Notes under the pieces: model-generated
The model's database searches: none
What the model was told of the DNA's origin: nothing
Seen by the model: the letters and a program-made list of their open reading frames with translations, nothing else
Shown: one piece after another, positions 1 to 7,876 of the stretch
Numbering within the stretch: position 1 is the stretch's first letter
Layout: the number at the start of each line of letters is the position of its first letter
Source: an uncultured Pseudomonadota bacterium
Lineage (GTDB): Bacteria > Myxococcota_A > Polyangia > Nannocystales > Nannocystaceae
Assembly (NCBI GenBank): GCA_913061055.1
Contig: CAJXVA010000047.1
Coordinates: 1 to 33,184, forward strand
Reading direction: 5' to 3'
Length of the DNA: 33,184 nucleotides
Translations under genes and position numbers: made by a program

Positions 1-314
1 GTGCGTGACGGTGCCACTCGGCGGTTCAGTCGACCGCCAGCGCCGACCGTTGCAGGATTCCTCGGTCCTGGGTTTCCCTACGGCCCTCAGGGACAGGCCT
101 TAGGTTTTTGGAACCGGAGACCCTACGTCCGGCTCTTCGACGTTTGAGGACGGTTGCGCGCGCAACGTGTGCGGCTCGAACTCCGTCCATCAAGCCGTGT
201 CAGCGAGTGTTAACACGATATTCCGACTTGTTTGCCCTACCGAAGGAGGTCCGGCTGCGGCCGTACCCTGAGTAAGAGCCGATGAAGACCGAGCTCACGA
301 AAAGGAGGCTGACG
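1..314. other. Upstream region without a recognised gene
   Basis: I see no convincing gene in this stretch. Open frames entering from the left edge stop by about position 147 and match no family I know. A perfect 10-base palindrome, GTGTTAACAC, lies at 207-216 and could be part of a regulator site. Two Shine-Dalgarno-like runs occur: one at 243-250, too far from any start to be useful, and AAAGGAGG at 301-308, which fixes the start of the next gene. Confidence 0.4.
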
Positions 315-1745
315 ATGACGAATACAATCCGCCCTGCAATCTCGAGTGGACCCATTGCGATGGCCCTGTTGTTGCTCTCGGCGTTTTCCGTTGCCTGCGA
401 CGGGGAGACCGGGGACACCTCGAACTCCGACGGGGGCGAGGCCGGCGTCGTGGATGACGCGGAGTTCGACCCGGTCGACTGGACCGAGGCCACGCACAGC
501 AAGGACGCCGACCCCGACTTCGAAGAGGTGTTTGCGGACTATGCTGTCAAGCGGCTCGACATCGTGGTCACCGAAGAGCGCTGGCAAACCATGTTGGACG
601 ACATGACGTCGCTCTACGGGACCTTCGGGGAGGGCCGCGGGGGGCCATTGGAGGAGGTCGACGAGGACCCCGTGTTCGTCCCCGCCGAAGTCTTCTACGA
701 AGGACTCGAGTGGTACCGAGTTGGCGTGCGCTTCAAGGGCAACTCGAGCCTGCAGTCGTCTTGGCAGAACGGGATCCTGAAGCTGTCGCTGAAGCTGGAC
801 TTCGACGAGTTCGAGGACGACTACCCGCAGATCGACAACCAGCGCTTCTACGGATTCAAGAAGCTGAGCCTCAAGAACAACTACCAGGACCAGTCCTTGC
901 TCCGAGAGAAGGTGGCTGGAGATGCGTTCCGAGACATGGGGCTACCCGGCTCGCACACCGCCTTCTATACCCTCTACGTCGACCACGGTGACGGGCCGAC
1001 GTACTTCGGGGTCTACACCATGGTCGAGGAGGTCGACGACACGGTCCTCGACACCCAGTTCTCCGACGCCGACGGCAACCTGTACAAGCCAGACGGCGAG
1101 GGTGCCAGCTTCGCCGAGGGGACCTTCAGCGAAGACGTCTTCGTGAAGAAGACCAACGAGGACGACTCGGATTGGTCGGATGTTCTGGGTCTCTTCGAGG
1201 TCCTGCACGACGACACGCGGATCACCGATGCCGAGGCCTGGAGGGCAAGTCTGGAAGAGGTCTTCGACACCGATGTTTTCCTGACCTACCTGGCGACCAA
1301 CACGGTCATTCAGAACTGGGACACCTACGGGCGGATGACCCACAACTACTACCTGTACGACGATCCGGAGACCGGGCGCCTGACATGGGTGAACTGGGAC
1401 AACAACGAGGCCCTGCAGGAAGGGAACATGTCCGGCTCGCTGGCGCTGGACTTCTCGGACTTGAGCTCCGGCGATTGGCCCCTCATCGAGTACCTCTACG
1501 CCGACGAGGTCTATCGGGCCCAATACGACATGTACGTGGGCGAGGTGATCGACGGCGTCTTCAAGGCCGGAACGATTCAGGCCACCTACGACGAATATGC
1601 GGCCCTGCTCGAACCCTACGCGACGACCGAGGTCTCCGGGTATTCGTTCCTGAGCAGCCCTGATGACTTCGAACGGGCAGTATCCGAACTGAGGACCCAC
1701 GCGGCCGACAGAACTGCCGCAGCCGACGCTTACCTCGGTCGCTGA
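315..1745 (+). CDS. CotH kinase family lipoprotein
   Basis: This 476-residue protein belongs to the CotH family, atypical protein kinases related to Bacillus spore-coat kinase CotH and often exported in other bacteria. The N-terminus has a hydrophobic segment ending at Cys28, so it is probably a lipoprotein, although the -3 residue is Ser rather than Leu. Family landmarks in order are KKLSLKNNYQDQSLLREK, GVYTMVEEVD, NLYKPDGEG, a VKKTNEDD stretch, HNYYLYDDP and WVNWDNNEAL, the last resembling the metal-binding WxxWDND block. I chose the ATG at 315 because AAAGGAGG sits six bases before it; an in-frame ATG at 282 lacks a spaced ribosome site. It stands alone on its strand. Substrate is unknown; extracellular protein phosphorylation is an inference from the family. 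Confidence 0.88.
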   Translation: MTNTIRPAISSGPIAMALLLLSAFSVACDGETGDTSNSDGGEAGVVDDAEFDPVDWTEATHSKDADPDFEEVFADYAVKRLDIVVTEERWQTMLDDMTSLYGTFGEGRGGPLEEVDEDPVFVPAEVFYEGLEWYRVGVRFKGNSSLQSSWQNGILKLSLKLDFDEFEDDYPQIDNQRFYGFKKLSLKNNYQDQSLLREKVAGDAFRDMGLPGSHTAFYTLYVDHGDGPTYFGVYTMVEEVDDTVLDTQFSDADGNLYKPDGEGASFAEGTFSEDVFVKKTNEDDSDWSDVLGLFEVLHDDTRITDAEAWRASLEEVFDTDVFLTYLATNTVIQNWDTYGRMTHNYYLYDDPETGRLTWVNWDNNEALQEGNMSGSLALDFSDLSSGDWPLIEYLYADEVYRAQYDMYVGEVIDGVFKAGTIQATYDEYAALLEPYATTEVSGYSFLSSPDDFERAVSELRTHAADRTAAADAYLGR

Positions 1746-1767
1746 AGCTCCTCGCACCCACCCCGGC

Positions 1768-1806
1768 AACGCGGTTCTTGCGGCCGATCGGGCCTCAAGC
1801 CGCGTT
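1768..1806. terminator. Imperfect hairpin after the CotH gene
   Basis: Arms AACGCGG (1768-1774) and CCGCGTT (1800-1806) enclose a second stem, CTTG/CAAG, and an inner GGCC/GGCC stem around GATCG. It begins 22 bases after the CotH stop. No T-run follows, so intrinsic termination is uncertain. The inner part closely resembles the hairpin at 5425-5449, which suggests a dispersed element. Confidence 0.4.
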
Positions 1807-2141
1807 GTCGTTCGCCGATGTCCTTCCTGGCGCACCGTTTCCAGGAGGCGCTGGAACGATCGGACATGATTCAAGCTTTCGTAGGACGCCAACCGGCGTT
1901 TAGGCGAAATGAAGTCGGAAAAAGCCGGGGCGGAGGAGTACGGCAGGCCGCGGGCCAGCGCGGTCGTTGCACAGCGGGCCTACAGCCGGGCGTGAATTGG
2001 GGCTGAGGCTGGGAGAGCGGAGTCATAGGGGGCGAAAAGCGAGCCCGAAGCCGACCGCCGAGCCACCGGGGCCGAAATCCAGCCACGCCGAGACGAGCGC
2101 GGTGCGAAGCGGCGCGCATCCACAGCCAGAGCCCACAGCGT
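1807..2141. other. Non-coding stretch beside the transposase relic
   Basis: No supportable gene is visible here. Short frames show no family resemblance and no ribosome site. A small hairpin, ACGCC-aacc-GGCGT, lies at 1886-1899. The stretch may include the decayed outer end of the IS91-like element next to it, but I could not recognise a terminal sequence. Confidence 0.4.
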
Positions 2142-2901
2142 TCAGGGCACAGCCGAGAACAGCAGGAGTTGTCCGGGCGCAGGCCGACGGGGCGGCGGAC
2201 GAGCACCATGAAGCTCCGCCGCGATGTCCTCGGGCGTCGTGACGAACCGAGTGACCTTCATGCGCCCGCTGCAGCGGGCCCACACGGAGATGTCGATGCG
2301 AAACACCCGGGCCTGCAGCGTCATCCACGACAGGCGCGAAGGCGCAGCATCACGCTGCTGAGCCTCGAGCAAGGTGGTCGTGCCCGGAGTTCGACGTGTC
2401 CCCGAGGGACAAACAGCGCGAGCTGCTTGGGCTCGGGCGCAGGTTCGTCTGCGCGAGGCACCACCGCCGAACGCTGTGCGTGGTGGGCCGACAGAACGCC
2501 GTAGTACAGAACCGTGTGCGCCCTCGCAGGGGGGACGAGCGCACACAGCCGGGCCACAAAGGTGTGCGGGCTCATCTGGGCATCGGTGGCCCCGAAGCGG
2601 CAAACCGCTGACATACCCGCCCGAGCAGCGCCCGGTCGGAGCCCAGCCGCACCGCCATCGGCCCCTCGAAGCTCAGCACCCACTGCCGCCACGGGACCTC
2701 AGGCAAGCGATGCTCCACCAGCAGCGCCGCCGTCTCGGCCATGCGCCGGCCCATGCAGGAGGGGCACATGCCCCGGCTCTTGCACGCGAAGGGAACGCGA
2801 AGGCTGTCCCCGCAGCGGCGGCACTGCGCCACCAAGAAGCCATGCTCGAAGTCTCCGCACGTCATGAACGCTTCGAGCTCGTCGCTCACGAATCCTGGCA
2901 A
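2142..2901 (-). pseudogene. Decayed IS91-type transposase, catalytic core missing
   Basis: Three transposase fragments lie in three different minus-strand frames. The first (2901-2600) is the N-terminal zinc-binding domain, with Cys at residues 15, 27, 30, 40, 46 and 49, the block CPSCMGRRMAETAALLVEH and the motif WRQWVLSF. The second (about 2599-2370) matches the family's C-terminal region, with MSPHTFVARLCALVPP and LYYGVLSAHHAQR. The third (about 2345-2142) carries RVFRIDISVWARCSGRMK, the usual zinc-knuckle-like end. The central part of an IS91 enzyme, with the HUH histidines and catalytic tyrosines, is absent: the zinc domain runs directly into the C-terminal segment near 2600. Two frameshifts and this deletion make it inactive. 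It marks an old insertion between CotH and the PDZ lipoprotein. Confidence 0.82.
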
Positions 2902-3086
2902 CGAGCCCGCGCGTTCTTTCGAGCCGCTCCCGAAACGCGGGCCAGTTGCACGGCGCTTCGCTGGCCGCGTGGCCCAGGCGTGGGCCAGCCCAACGCATCG
3001 TCGCCCAGGATCTGGCAGTCCTTGGAGCAGTGCGATACTGATGCGAACTCGGTTTTCTGCCGTCTCACATCAGCCCACTGAGCTCT

Positions 3087-4163
3087 GTGCAACCCCGTCT
3101 CTCCCGCCCGGCCCTCGCCGGTCTTCTCTGCGGCCTCGTTGGCTGCCAAGCCATCTCGTCTCGACTCGGGCTTGGCGACGAAGAGGGCACATCAACCAGT
3201 GCGGAAGTGCAGGTGGACGTCGGCTCCGAGACCGCCGAAGCCGAGCCCGACAAGAAGCGAAAACGACGAAAGCGCAAACCCAAGCCCGAGCCACCTCCAC
3301 CGCCGGAGGCCGAGTTCGACACTGCCCTGGCGCGCTCGATCATCGCGGTTCCCGGTGAGCCGGGGCTGTACCGCATCGACCCCTTCGTGCTGACGCTCGT
3401 CGCCGATACCCTCGGACGCGAGCAGGACATTCCCTTCGCCCGAACCACGAAGAAGCAGCGACGAGACGGCGTCCCCGCGGCGTTCAGAGTCGGCGAACTT
3501 CCCAAGCCCTCGCTCTGGCGCCGCCTCGGTCTGCGCCCCGGCGACCTGGTCCTCGAGGTGCAAGGCGCGAAACCTCCCGGACCCAAGCGACTGCTCGAGC
3601 TCCGCAAGCGGATCCCCCGGGAGGGCACGCTCTCCGTTGCGGTCCAGCGAAACGGCACGACCAAGTCCCTGCGCTATCGCATCGAGCCGGGCCTCGCCTG
3701 GACGCAGTACCTCGAAGTCGAAGGCGAGCGATCCTTCGACCCGCCGCCAGGCAAGCGGTCCTCGGGGGGCTCCTCCCCCGGAGGCTCGAGCAACAGCGGC
3801 AAGCTGAGCCCGAGCAAGCCTTCCAGTGGTTCCAAGCCCGCCGCCGTGCCCGTCACCTGCAAGGGAGGCACCTGCCGCGTGCCCCAATGGTACTTCGATA
3901 GCCTGGTCGGCAGCTCGTCCAAGGCGAGGCAGCAGATGCGCGGAAAGAGCATTGGCAGCGGCTACAGGATCAGCTTCGTGGGGCCCGCCTCGAGGAAAGC
4001 CGGCTTCGCCGTCGGGGAGGTGATCACCAAGGTCAACGGCAGCCGCACCAACAACCAGCTGGCCATGCTCGGCCTGTACGGACGCCTCAAGAGCACCAAT
4101 AAGTTCCGGGTGGAGTCGACTCGGGGAGGCCGCAACCGCGTCACCACGATCATCGTCGAGTGA
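3087..4163 (+). CDS. Twin PDZ-like (GspC-like) lipoprotein
   Basis: This 358-residue protein starts with GTG and has a lipobox ending LVGC (Cys20), so it should be membrane-anchored. After an acidic then Lys/Arg- and Pro-rich spacer (about 40-75) comes a first PDZ-like unit (about 85-200) containing LWRRLGLRPGDLVLEVQG, the pattern seen in the C-terminal domain of type II secretion protein GspC. A Ser/Gly-rich linker (about 225-255) leads to a second unit (about 285-350) with KAGFAVGEVITKVNG. No protease domain is present. PDZ units usually bind protein C-termini or mediate secretin contacts; what this one binds is unknown. It lies 52 bases upstream of an ECF sigma gene on the same strand, so co-expression or an envelope-sensing role is plausible but unproven. 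Confidence 0.7.
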   Translation: MQPRLSRPALAGLLCGLVGCQAISSRLGLGDEEGTSTSAEVQVDVGSETAEAEPDKKRKRRKRKPKPEPPPPPEAEFDTALARSIIAVPGEPGLYRIDPFVLTLVADTLGREQDIPFARTTKKQRRDGVPAAFRVGELPKPSLWRRLGLRPGDLVLEVQGAKPPGPKRLLELRKRIPREGTLSVAVQRNGTTKSLRYRIEPGLAWTQYLEVEGERSFDPPPGKRSSGGSSPGGSSNSGKLSPSKPSSGSKPAAVPVTCKGGTCRVPQWYFDSLVGSSSKARQQMRGKSIGSGYRISFVGPASRKAGFAVGEVITKVNGSRTNNQLAMLGLYGRLKSTNKFRVESTRGGRNRVTTIIVE

Positions 4164-4215
4164 CTCCTGTAGCCAAAAACCCTGGTGTGTGAAAATCTGA
4201 GTTGTAGGGGAACTT

Positions 4216-4923
4216 TTGACCGCCTCGGAAGTCGAGTCTGACGTGCAAGGCGCCGCGAAGTCCGAGCCGACCCGGCCCGGAGCGTCCAAGGAGGCCGCAT
4301 CCAAAGCGCCCGCGACGGATCGCGCCGCCGCGGACACACGCGATCGGTTGCTCGTCGAGCGGCTCAAGGCCGGCGACAACCGGGCGTTTGAAGAGCTGGT
4401 TCGGATCTACAAGGACCGCATCTTCGCCCTGTCGCTTCGGATGATCGGTAACCGGCAAGAGGCCGAAGACCTCGCGCAGGAGGTGTTCATCACCCTGCAT
4501 CGCGCGATCGGCTCCTACCGCGGTGAAGGGCGCTTCTACACGTGGCTGTACCGAATCGCCTCCAACACGTGCAAGAACCGGATCAAGTACCTGCGCGGTC
4601 GCCACTTCCATCGCAGCGTGCCGGTCGACGACACGCCCGAGGCCAACGTCCCCGCTGGTGAAGCGGGCCCCGGCAACCCCCTGCAGAGCCGGGTCCACGG
4701 TCCCGAAGCGATGGCCGAGGGCAACCGGATCGAGGCGGCCGTGCAACGAGAGCTTGCCGCGCTCGACCCCGAACACCGCCTGCTCATCGTCCTGCGCGAT
4801 GTGCAGGGCCTCAGCTACCAAGAGATCCTGCGAATCACCGGCCTCCAAGAAGGCACCCTTAAGTCGCGCCTACACCGCGCCCGCGTCGCCTTGCGCGATC
4901 GGCTCAAACCCCACCTGGCCTGA
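4216..4923 (+). CDS. RNA polymerase ECF sigma factor (RpoE-like)
   Basis: This 235-residue protein is an extracytoplasmic-function sigma factor, directing RNA polymerase to stress promoters. The sigma-2 region spans about 54-122, with NRQEAEDLAQEVFITLHRAI and FYTWLYRIASNTCKNR. The sigma-4 region (about 172-228) has LLIVLRDVQGLSYQEI and EGTLKSRLHRARVALRDRL. Its roughly 45-residue Ala/Lys-rich N-terminal extension is longer than usual. The start is taken as TTG at 4216, five bases after GGGG; a shorter start is possible. The next gene, 47 bases downstream, encodes a single-pass membrane protein with the layout of an anti-sigma factor, the usual partner arrangement. Promoter targets cannot be read from the sequence. 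Confidence 0.93.
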   Translation: MTASEVESDVQGAAKSEPTRPGASKEAASKAPATDRAAADTRDRLLVERLKAGDNRAFEELVRIYKDRIFALSLRMIGNRQEAEDLAQEVFITLHRAIGSYRGEGRFYTWLYRIASNTCKNRIKYLRGRHFHRSVPVDDTPEANVPAGEAGPGNPLQSRVHGPEAMAEGNRIEAAVQRELAALDPEHRLLIVLRDVQGLSYQEILRITGLQEGTLKSRLHRARVALRDRLKPHLA

Positions 4924-4970
4924 AGCCCCATCCGGCACTACGATCACTCCACAGCGAGCCGTCCCATACC

Positions 4971-5399
4971 GTGAGCACTTCTACCAACACAGGCACCGAC
5001 ATGGTCAGTGCCTACCTCGACGACGAACTCGAGCCAGACGACGCCAAGGCGTTCGAAGACCTGCTCGAGAGCTCGCCGGAGGTCGCAGAGGAGCTTGCAG
5101 ACCTCCAGAAGGTCATCTCCCTCGTGGGCGGACTCGGCGAGGTCAGTGCGCCCGAGGACTTCTACGAGAAGCTCAATCGTCGCCTGCGTCGGCGTCAGAT
5201 CATGCAGCCGCAGGCGAACTCGTGGCTGAGCATGGTCGCCGTGCCGCTCCAGCTTCTCAGCATCCTGGTCATCCTCGCCGTGGCGGCGCTGTACATGATG
5301 TCCGAGCTCGACGCTGCACCTGCGAGCATCGAGCGCGAGCTGCTCGTCCCGATCGGGACCACCGACGCCCCCGTCAGGCCCAGCCCGGTTCGGCCGTAG
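4971..5399 (+). CDS. Probable membrane anti-sigma factor
   Basis: This 142-residue, GTG-started protein has an N-terminal helical segment, VSAYLDDELEPDDAKAFEDL (residues 12-31), typical of the anti-sigma domain that clamps ECF sigma factors. An Arg-rich stretch near 70-75 precedes one transmembrane helix (about 85-109), and the C-terminal 30 residues would lie outside the membrane. The HxxxCxxC zinc motif of ZAS-type anti-sigma factors is absent: there are no cysteines. It follows the sigma gene on the same strand, which supports a sigma/anti-sigma pair. The short Pro-rich external tail leaves little room for a ligand-binding domain, so the signal may come from a partner protein, possibly the upstream PDZ lipoprotein (inference). 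Confidence 0.75.
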   Translation: MSTSTNTGTDMVSAYLDDELEPDDAKAFEDLLESSPEVAEELADLQKVISLVGGLGEVSAPEDFYEKLNRRLRRRQIMQPQANSWLSMVAVPLQLLSILVILAVAALYMMSELDAAPASIERELLVPIGTTDAPVRPSPVRP

Positions 5400-5424
5400 C
5401 GAGTGCCACGCACCCTACGGCCAA

Positions 5425-5449
5425 CTTGCGGGCCGCGATCGGCCCCAAG
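5425..5449. terminator. Hairpin between convergent genes
   Basis: CTTG, a bulged C and GGGCCG pair with CGGCCC and CAAG around a CGAT loop. The hairpin sits between the end of the anti-sigma gene and the end of the SCO gene, where a bidirectional terminator is expected. No T-run follows. It is very similar to the inner part of the hairpin at 1768-1806. Confidence 0.45.
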
Positions 5450-5453
5450 CCGC

Positions 5454-6221
5454 TCACCCCTCTTGTTTCAACCGGTTCACGTCGGCGACGAGCTGAGCCA
5501 GCGACGCCTTGTTGAGCCCGTTGTAGATCCCTCGAATGTGCCGCTGCTTGTCGACCAAGACGAAGTTCTCGGTGTGGAGGAACTCTTCCTCCCCGACGTC
5601 TTCGCCCTGGTTCTCGTCGACGAAGTAGCTGCGCCGCCCGAGCCTGTAGATCAGCCCGCGGTCGCCGGTGACCAGATGCCACTTCCCAGACTCCACGCCG
5701 TTGGCCTCGGCGTAGCCGGCCAGCTGCTCGACGTCGTCAACGTCAGGGGTGACCGAGTGGGACAGAAACAACACGTCGGGGTCGTCGGTGAACGTCTCCT
5801 GTAGCCCCGCCATGTTCTGCGTCATCGCCTTGCAGATGCCCGGACAGGTCGAGAAGAAGAAGTCTGCGATGTAGATCTTCTGCTCGAATGTCTCCTGCGT
5901 GACCGCCTCCCCGTCCTGATTGGTGAGCTCGAACGATGCGACGCGGTGGAACGTTTCGAGCTCCGGGGCGCCCGGTGCGATCCAATGCGGGGTGAATGCG
6001 GCGTCTGCGTAGAACGGAAGCGGTCCCTCGTCCCGGGACCGCTCCACAAACTCTGGCGGCGCCGCGACGGCTGCCATCGCGCCCGCCACCGGAGCCACTG
6101 CCGGCTCCTGCGAAGCGCTTTCGTCCCCATCGCATGCCCCGCACAACAGCGCCGCGGTGACAACCACGGCCCTCGAGACGGACGACGAGAGGCCGCTACT
6201 GAGTGAGCTGAATTTCTTCAT
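5454..6221 (-). CDS. SCO1/SenC family copper chaperone lipoprotein
   Basis: This is a thioredoxin-fold protein of the SCO1/SenC/PrrC family, which delivers copper to cytochrome oxidase CuA or acts as a periplasmic thiol/copper protein. From the chosen ATG it has 255 residues, a lipobox LCGAC (Cys30), the copper-binding CPGIC motif (Cys126, Cys130) following IADFFFST, and the conserved distal histidine His216 in LHTENFVLVD. The start at 6221 gives a clean lipoprotein signal; an in-frame start at 6284 would add 21 poorly fitting residues. It overlaps the end of the MORN-repeat gene by 26 bases, so the two are probably co-transcribed and translationally linked. Copper handling is well founded from the family; the link to the YHYH protein upstream is an inference. 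Confidence 0.92.
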   Translation of the reverse strand: MKKFSSLSSGLSSSVSRAVVVTAALLCGACDGDESASQEPAVAPVAGAMAAVAAPPEFVERSRDEGPLPFYADAAFTPHWIAPGAPELETFHRVASFELTNQDGEAVTQETFEQKIYIADFFFSTCPGICKAMTQNMAGLQETFTDDPDVLFLSHSVTPDVDDVEQLAGYAEANGVESGKWHLVTGDRGLIYRLGRRSYFVDENQGEDVGEEEFLHTENFVLVDKQRHIRGIYNGLNKASLAQLVADVNRLKQEG

Positions 6222-6789
6222 CGTCGAGCCGAAAACACAGCTTGCTTCGCTTGAGTCCGTAGATCCGTCCATCGTGCACCTCATAGTTGTTGTAGAGCTT
6301 TCCGTTCTCGCGCCAGGACCGCTGCATCCCGACCTCTCGTCCGCCGCGAAGCCGCATTTCCTTGAACTTCGCGCCGCTCACGTACCACTGCAGTTGCACA
6401 CCATCGGCACGCCCATCGGAGAATCTCGAGAGCGTGCGGGCGTTGCCATTTCGCCACCAGCTGCGGGTCTCGCCGTCTCGCTTCCCGAGCGCATAGGCGC
6501 TGGAGAAGCTCGGCGTTCCGTCGGCGAACCACATCTCCTGAAGGCCGTGTTTCTTGCCGTGTCGATACTGGGTCCGCTCGACGAGTTGGCCGGCCTCGTC
6601 ATGGCGAAGCGCAACCCCGGTGTAGGGCAGCCGCCCGAGCACAACGAGCCCCTGGCTCGCCCGCACCTCGAGTCGGTCGGCCCCGATTTCACCCACTGAA
6701 CCGGCGGCGTGGGGCTGGTTCTCGGGCCATACCGCCCCCATCGCAACTCCCACCAAACATGCGAGGAGCCATGGCAGTTTTTTCACCAT
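6196..6789 (-). CDS. Exported MORN-repeat (YwqK-like) protein
   Basis: This 197-residue protein has an N-terminal hydrophobic segment (about 5-20) and then repeated units of about 23 residues of the MORN/YwqK type, recognisable as YRHGKKHGLQEMWFADG, KRDGETRSWWRNGN, GRADGVQLQWYVSG and REVGMQRSWRENG. Such repeats form beta-hairpin ladders; in YwqK-type proteins the molecular role is unclear and the antitoxin label in databases is not informative here. A good ribosome site, GGAGGG, lies eight bases before the ATG. The gene lies between the YHYH gene (19 bases upstream) and the SCO gene (26-base overlap), so it should act in the same envelope process, possibly as a scaffold (inference). Confidence 0.78.
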   Translation of the reverse strand: MVKKLPWLLACLVGVAMGAVWPENQPHAAGSVGEIGADRLEVRASQGLVVLGRLPYTGVALRHDEAGQLVERTQYRHGKKHGLQEMWFADGTPSFSSAYALGKRDGETRSWWRNGNARTLSRFSDGRADGVQLQWYVSGAKFKEMRLRGGREVGMQRSWRENGKLYNNYEVHDGRIYGLKRSKLCFRLDDEEIQLTQ

Positions 6790-6808
6790 CAGGTCTACCC
6801 TCCGCCGC

Positions 6809-7804
6809 CTACTGAATCCCCGCCGCGGTTCCTTGGTAGTCCCCGGGGAAGAGCAGGTAGTACTCGTTCAAGTAGGCGTCGTTCTGGATGTGATAGTGGT
6901 ACTCGGCAGCGTTCGCGTGCTGGGTGGTGCTCTCATGGCCCCCAGAGACATCCAAGTCATCGGGATAGTCTCCGGTCGAGTTGCATCGGCGCCCATACAG
7001 GAAGAAGCCGTCCGCCATCACACCGATGAGTGCGTCGTCGTCGTCGGACCAGGCTTTGGGCTCGAGGTGGTAGTGGTAGCTCTGCGGGCCCGTGTGCGCA
7101 GCCGTGAAGTCGAGCGACCCGACCGCGTTCTCGAGGGGAACGTTCGGACCCTCCTCGTCGTTGTAGATCATGGAGCCGCTGACGGCCATTCCGATGGGGC
7201 CCAGACCGGTCGCGGTCGAGGTATCGGCGAGCGTAGGGGCAACCGGGACTCGCAGCTCGAAGGAGCCCATGAAGTCGTCGATGTTGCCCGGAGCCATGCT
7301 ATCGAAGCTCGTCGCCGTAGGGGCCACGAACAGCGGGTGGTCTTCCTTGGCCGCCGGAGTGGCGGGTCCCATTCCGTCGGGAGATGCGCGAGCCGTGGTG
7401 TTCGACCAGTACGGCGAGACATGGTTGGGGAGGCCATTCGACTCCAGCACAACCTCGTCGCCATCGAGCATGATGGTGAAGTTGTCGGCGTCGAACTCGG
7501 CGAACGCGGGGTGCAAACCGCCGGTCGATCCTGTGCTCCCCACGGTGTCCGACTCTCCGGGTCCACTACCCGTCGCGTCCGATGAGGTGGAGTCCGTCCC
7601 GACTGAGGAGGACCCGGTTACGCTAGAGGCCCCCGAAGCGGTGGACCCCGACGCGGAAGCCGAAGAGGTCCCGGAGCCCGACGCCCCGGTGGATGCATCC
7701 ATCGCGGTGGAGCCCCCGTCGTCGTCACAGGCCAGCACGAGTAGGCTGGAGGCAAGAAGAACGGTCCAGCGCGCATTTGGAGGTCGCAAGTGTCGGAGGC
7801 TCAC
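6809..7804 (-). CDS. YHYH-domain lipoprotein
   Basis: This 331-residue protein has a lipobox LVLAC (Cys26) and a Ser/Gly/Thr-rich linker (about 30-95). A YHYH domain then fills the rest. The name-giving motif occurs twice: SYHYHLEP (YHYH at 243-246) and EYHYHI (302-305). Between them are GVMADGFFLYGRRC and a conserved DLDVSGGHESTTQHA block. The domain is widespread and poorly characterised; its paired His residues suggest metal binding, which is an inference. The neighbours downstream are a MORN-repeat protein and a SCO1-like copper chaperone on the same strand, and a two-component system lies 72 bases upstream, also on the same strand. A role in periplasmic copper sensing or storage would fit but is not shown by sequence alone. 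Confidence 0.88.
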   Translation of the reverse strand: MSLRHLRPPNARWTVLLASSLLVLACDDDGGSTAMDASTGASGSGTSSASASGSTASGASSVTGSSSVGTDSTSSDATGSGPGESDTVGSTGSTGGLHPAFAEFDADNFTIMLDGDEVVLESNGLPNHVSPYWSNTTARASPDGMGPATPAAKEDHPLFVAPTATSFDSMAPGNIDDFMGSFELRVPVAPTLADTSTATGLGPIGMAVSGSMIYNDEEGPNVPLENAVGSLDFTAAHTGPQSYHYHLEPKAWSDDDDALIGVMADGFFLYGRRCNSTGDYPDDLDVSGGHESTTQHANAAEYHYHIQNDAYLNEYYLLFPGDYQGTAAGIQ

Positions 7805-7876
7805 TCATGCAGGCTAGAGGTGAATCCAGCAACAGCGCCCGGTGCAAACAGTTCTGCGTCCGTCCTTAACAATCGC

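Noticed and set aside
2374..3081. Plus-strand open frame of 235 codons over the transposase relic
   Set aside because: The minus strand carries clear IS91-type segments here; the plus-strand translation is Pro/Arg/Ala-rich and matches nothing.
3192..4379. Long minus-strand open frame of 395 codons opposite the PDZ lipoprotein and sigma gene
   Set aside because: It spans two well-supported plus-strand genes and shows no recognisable domain; it is a codon-bias shadow.
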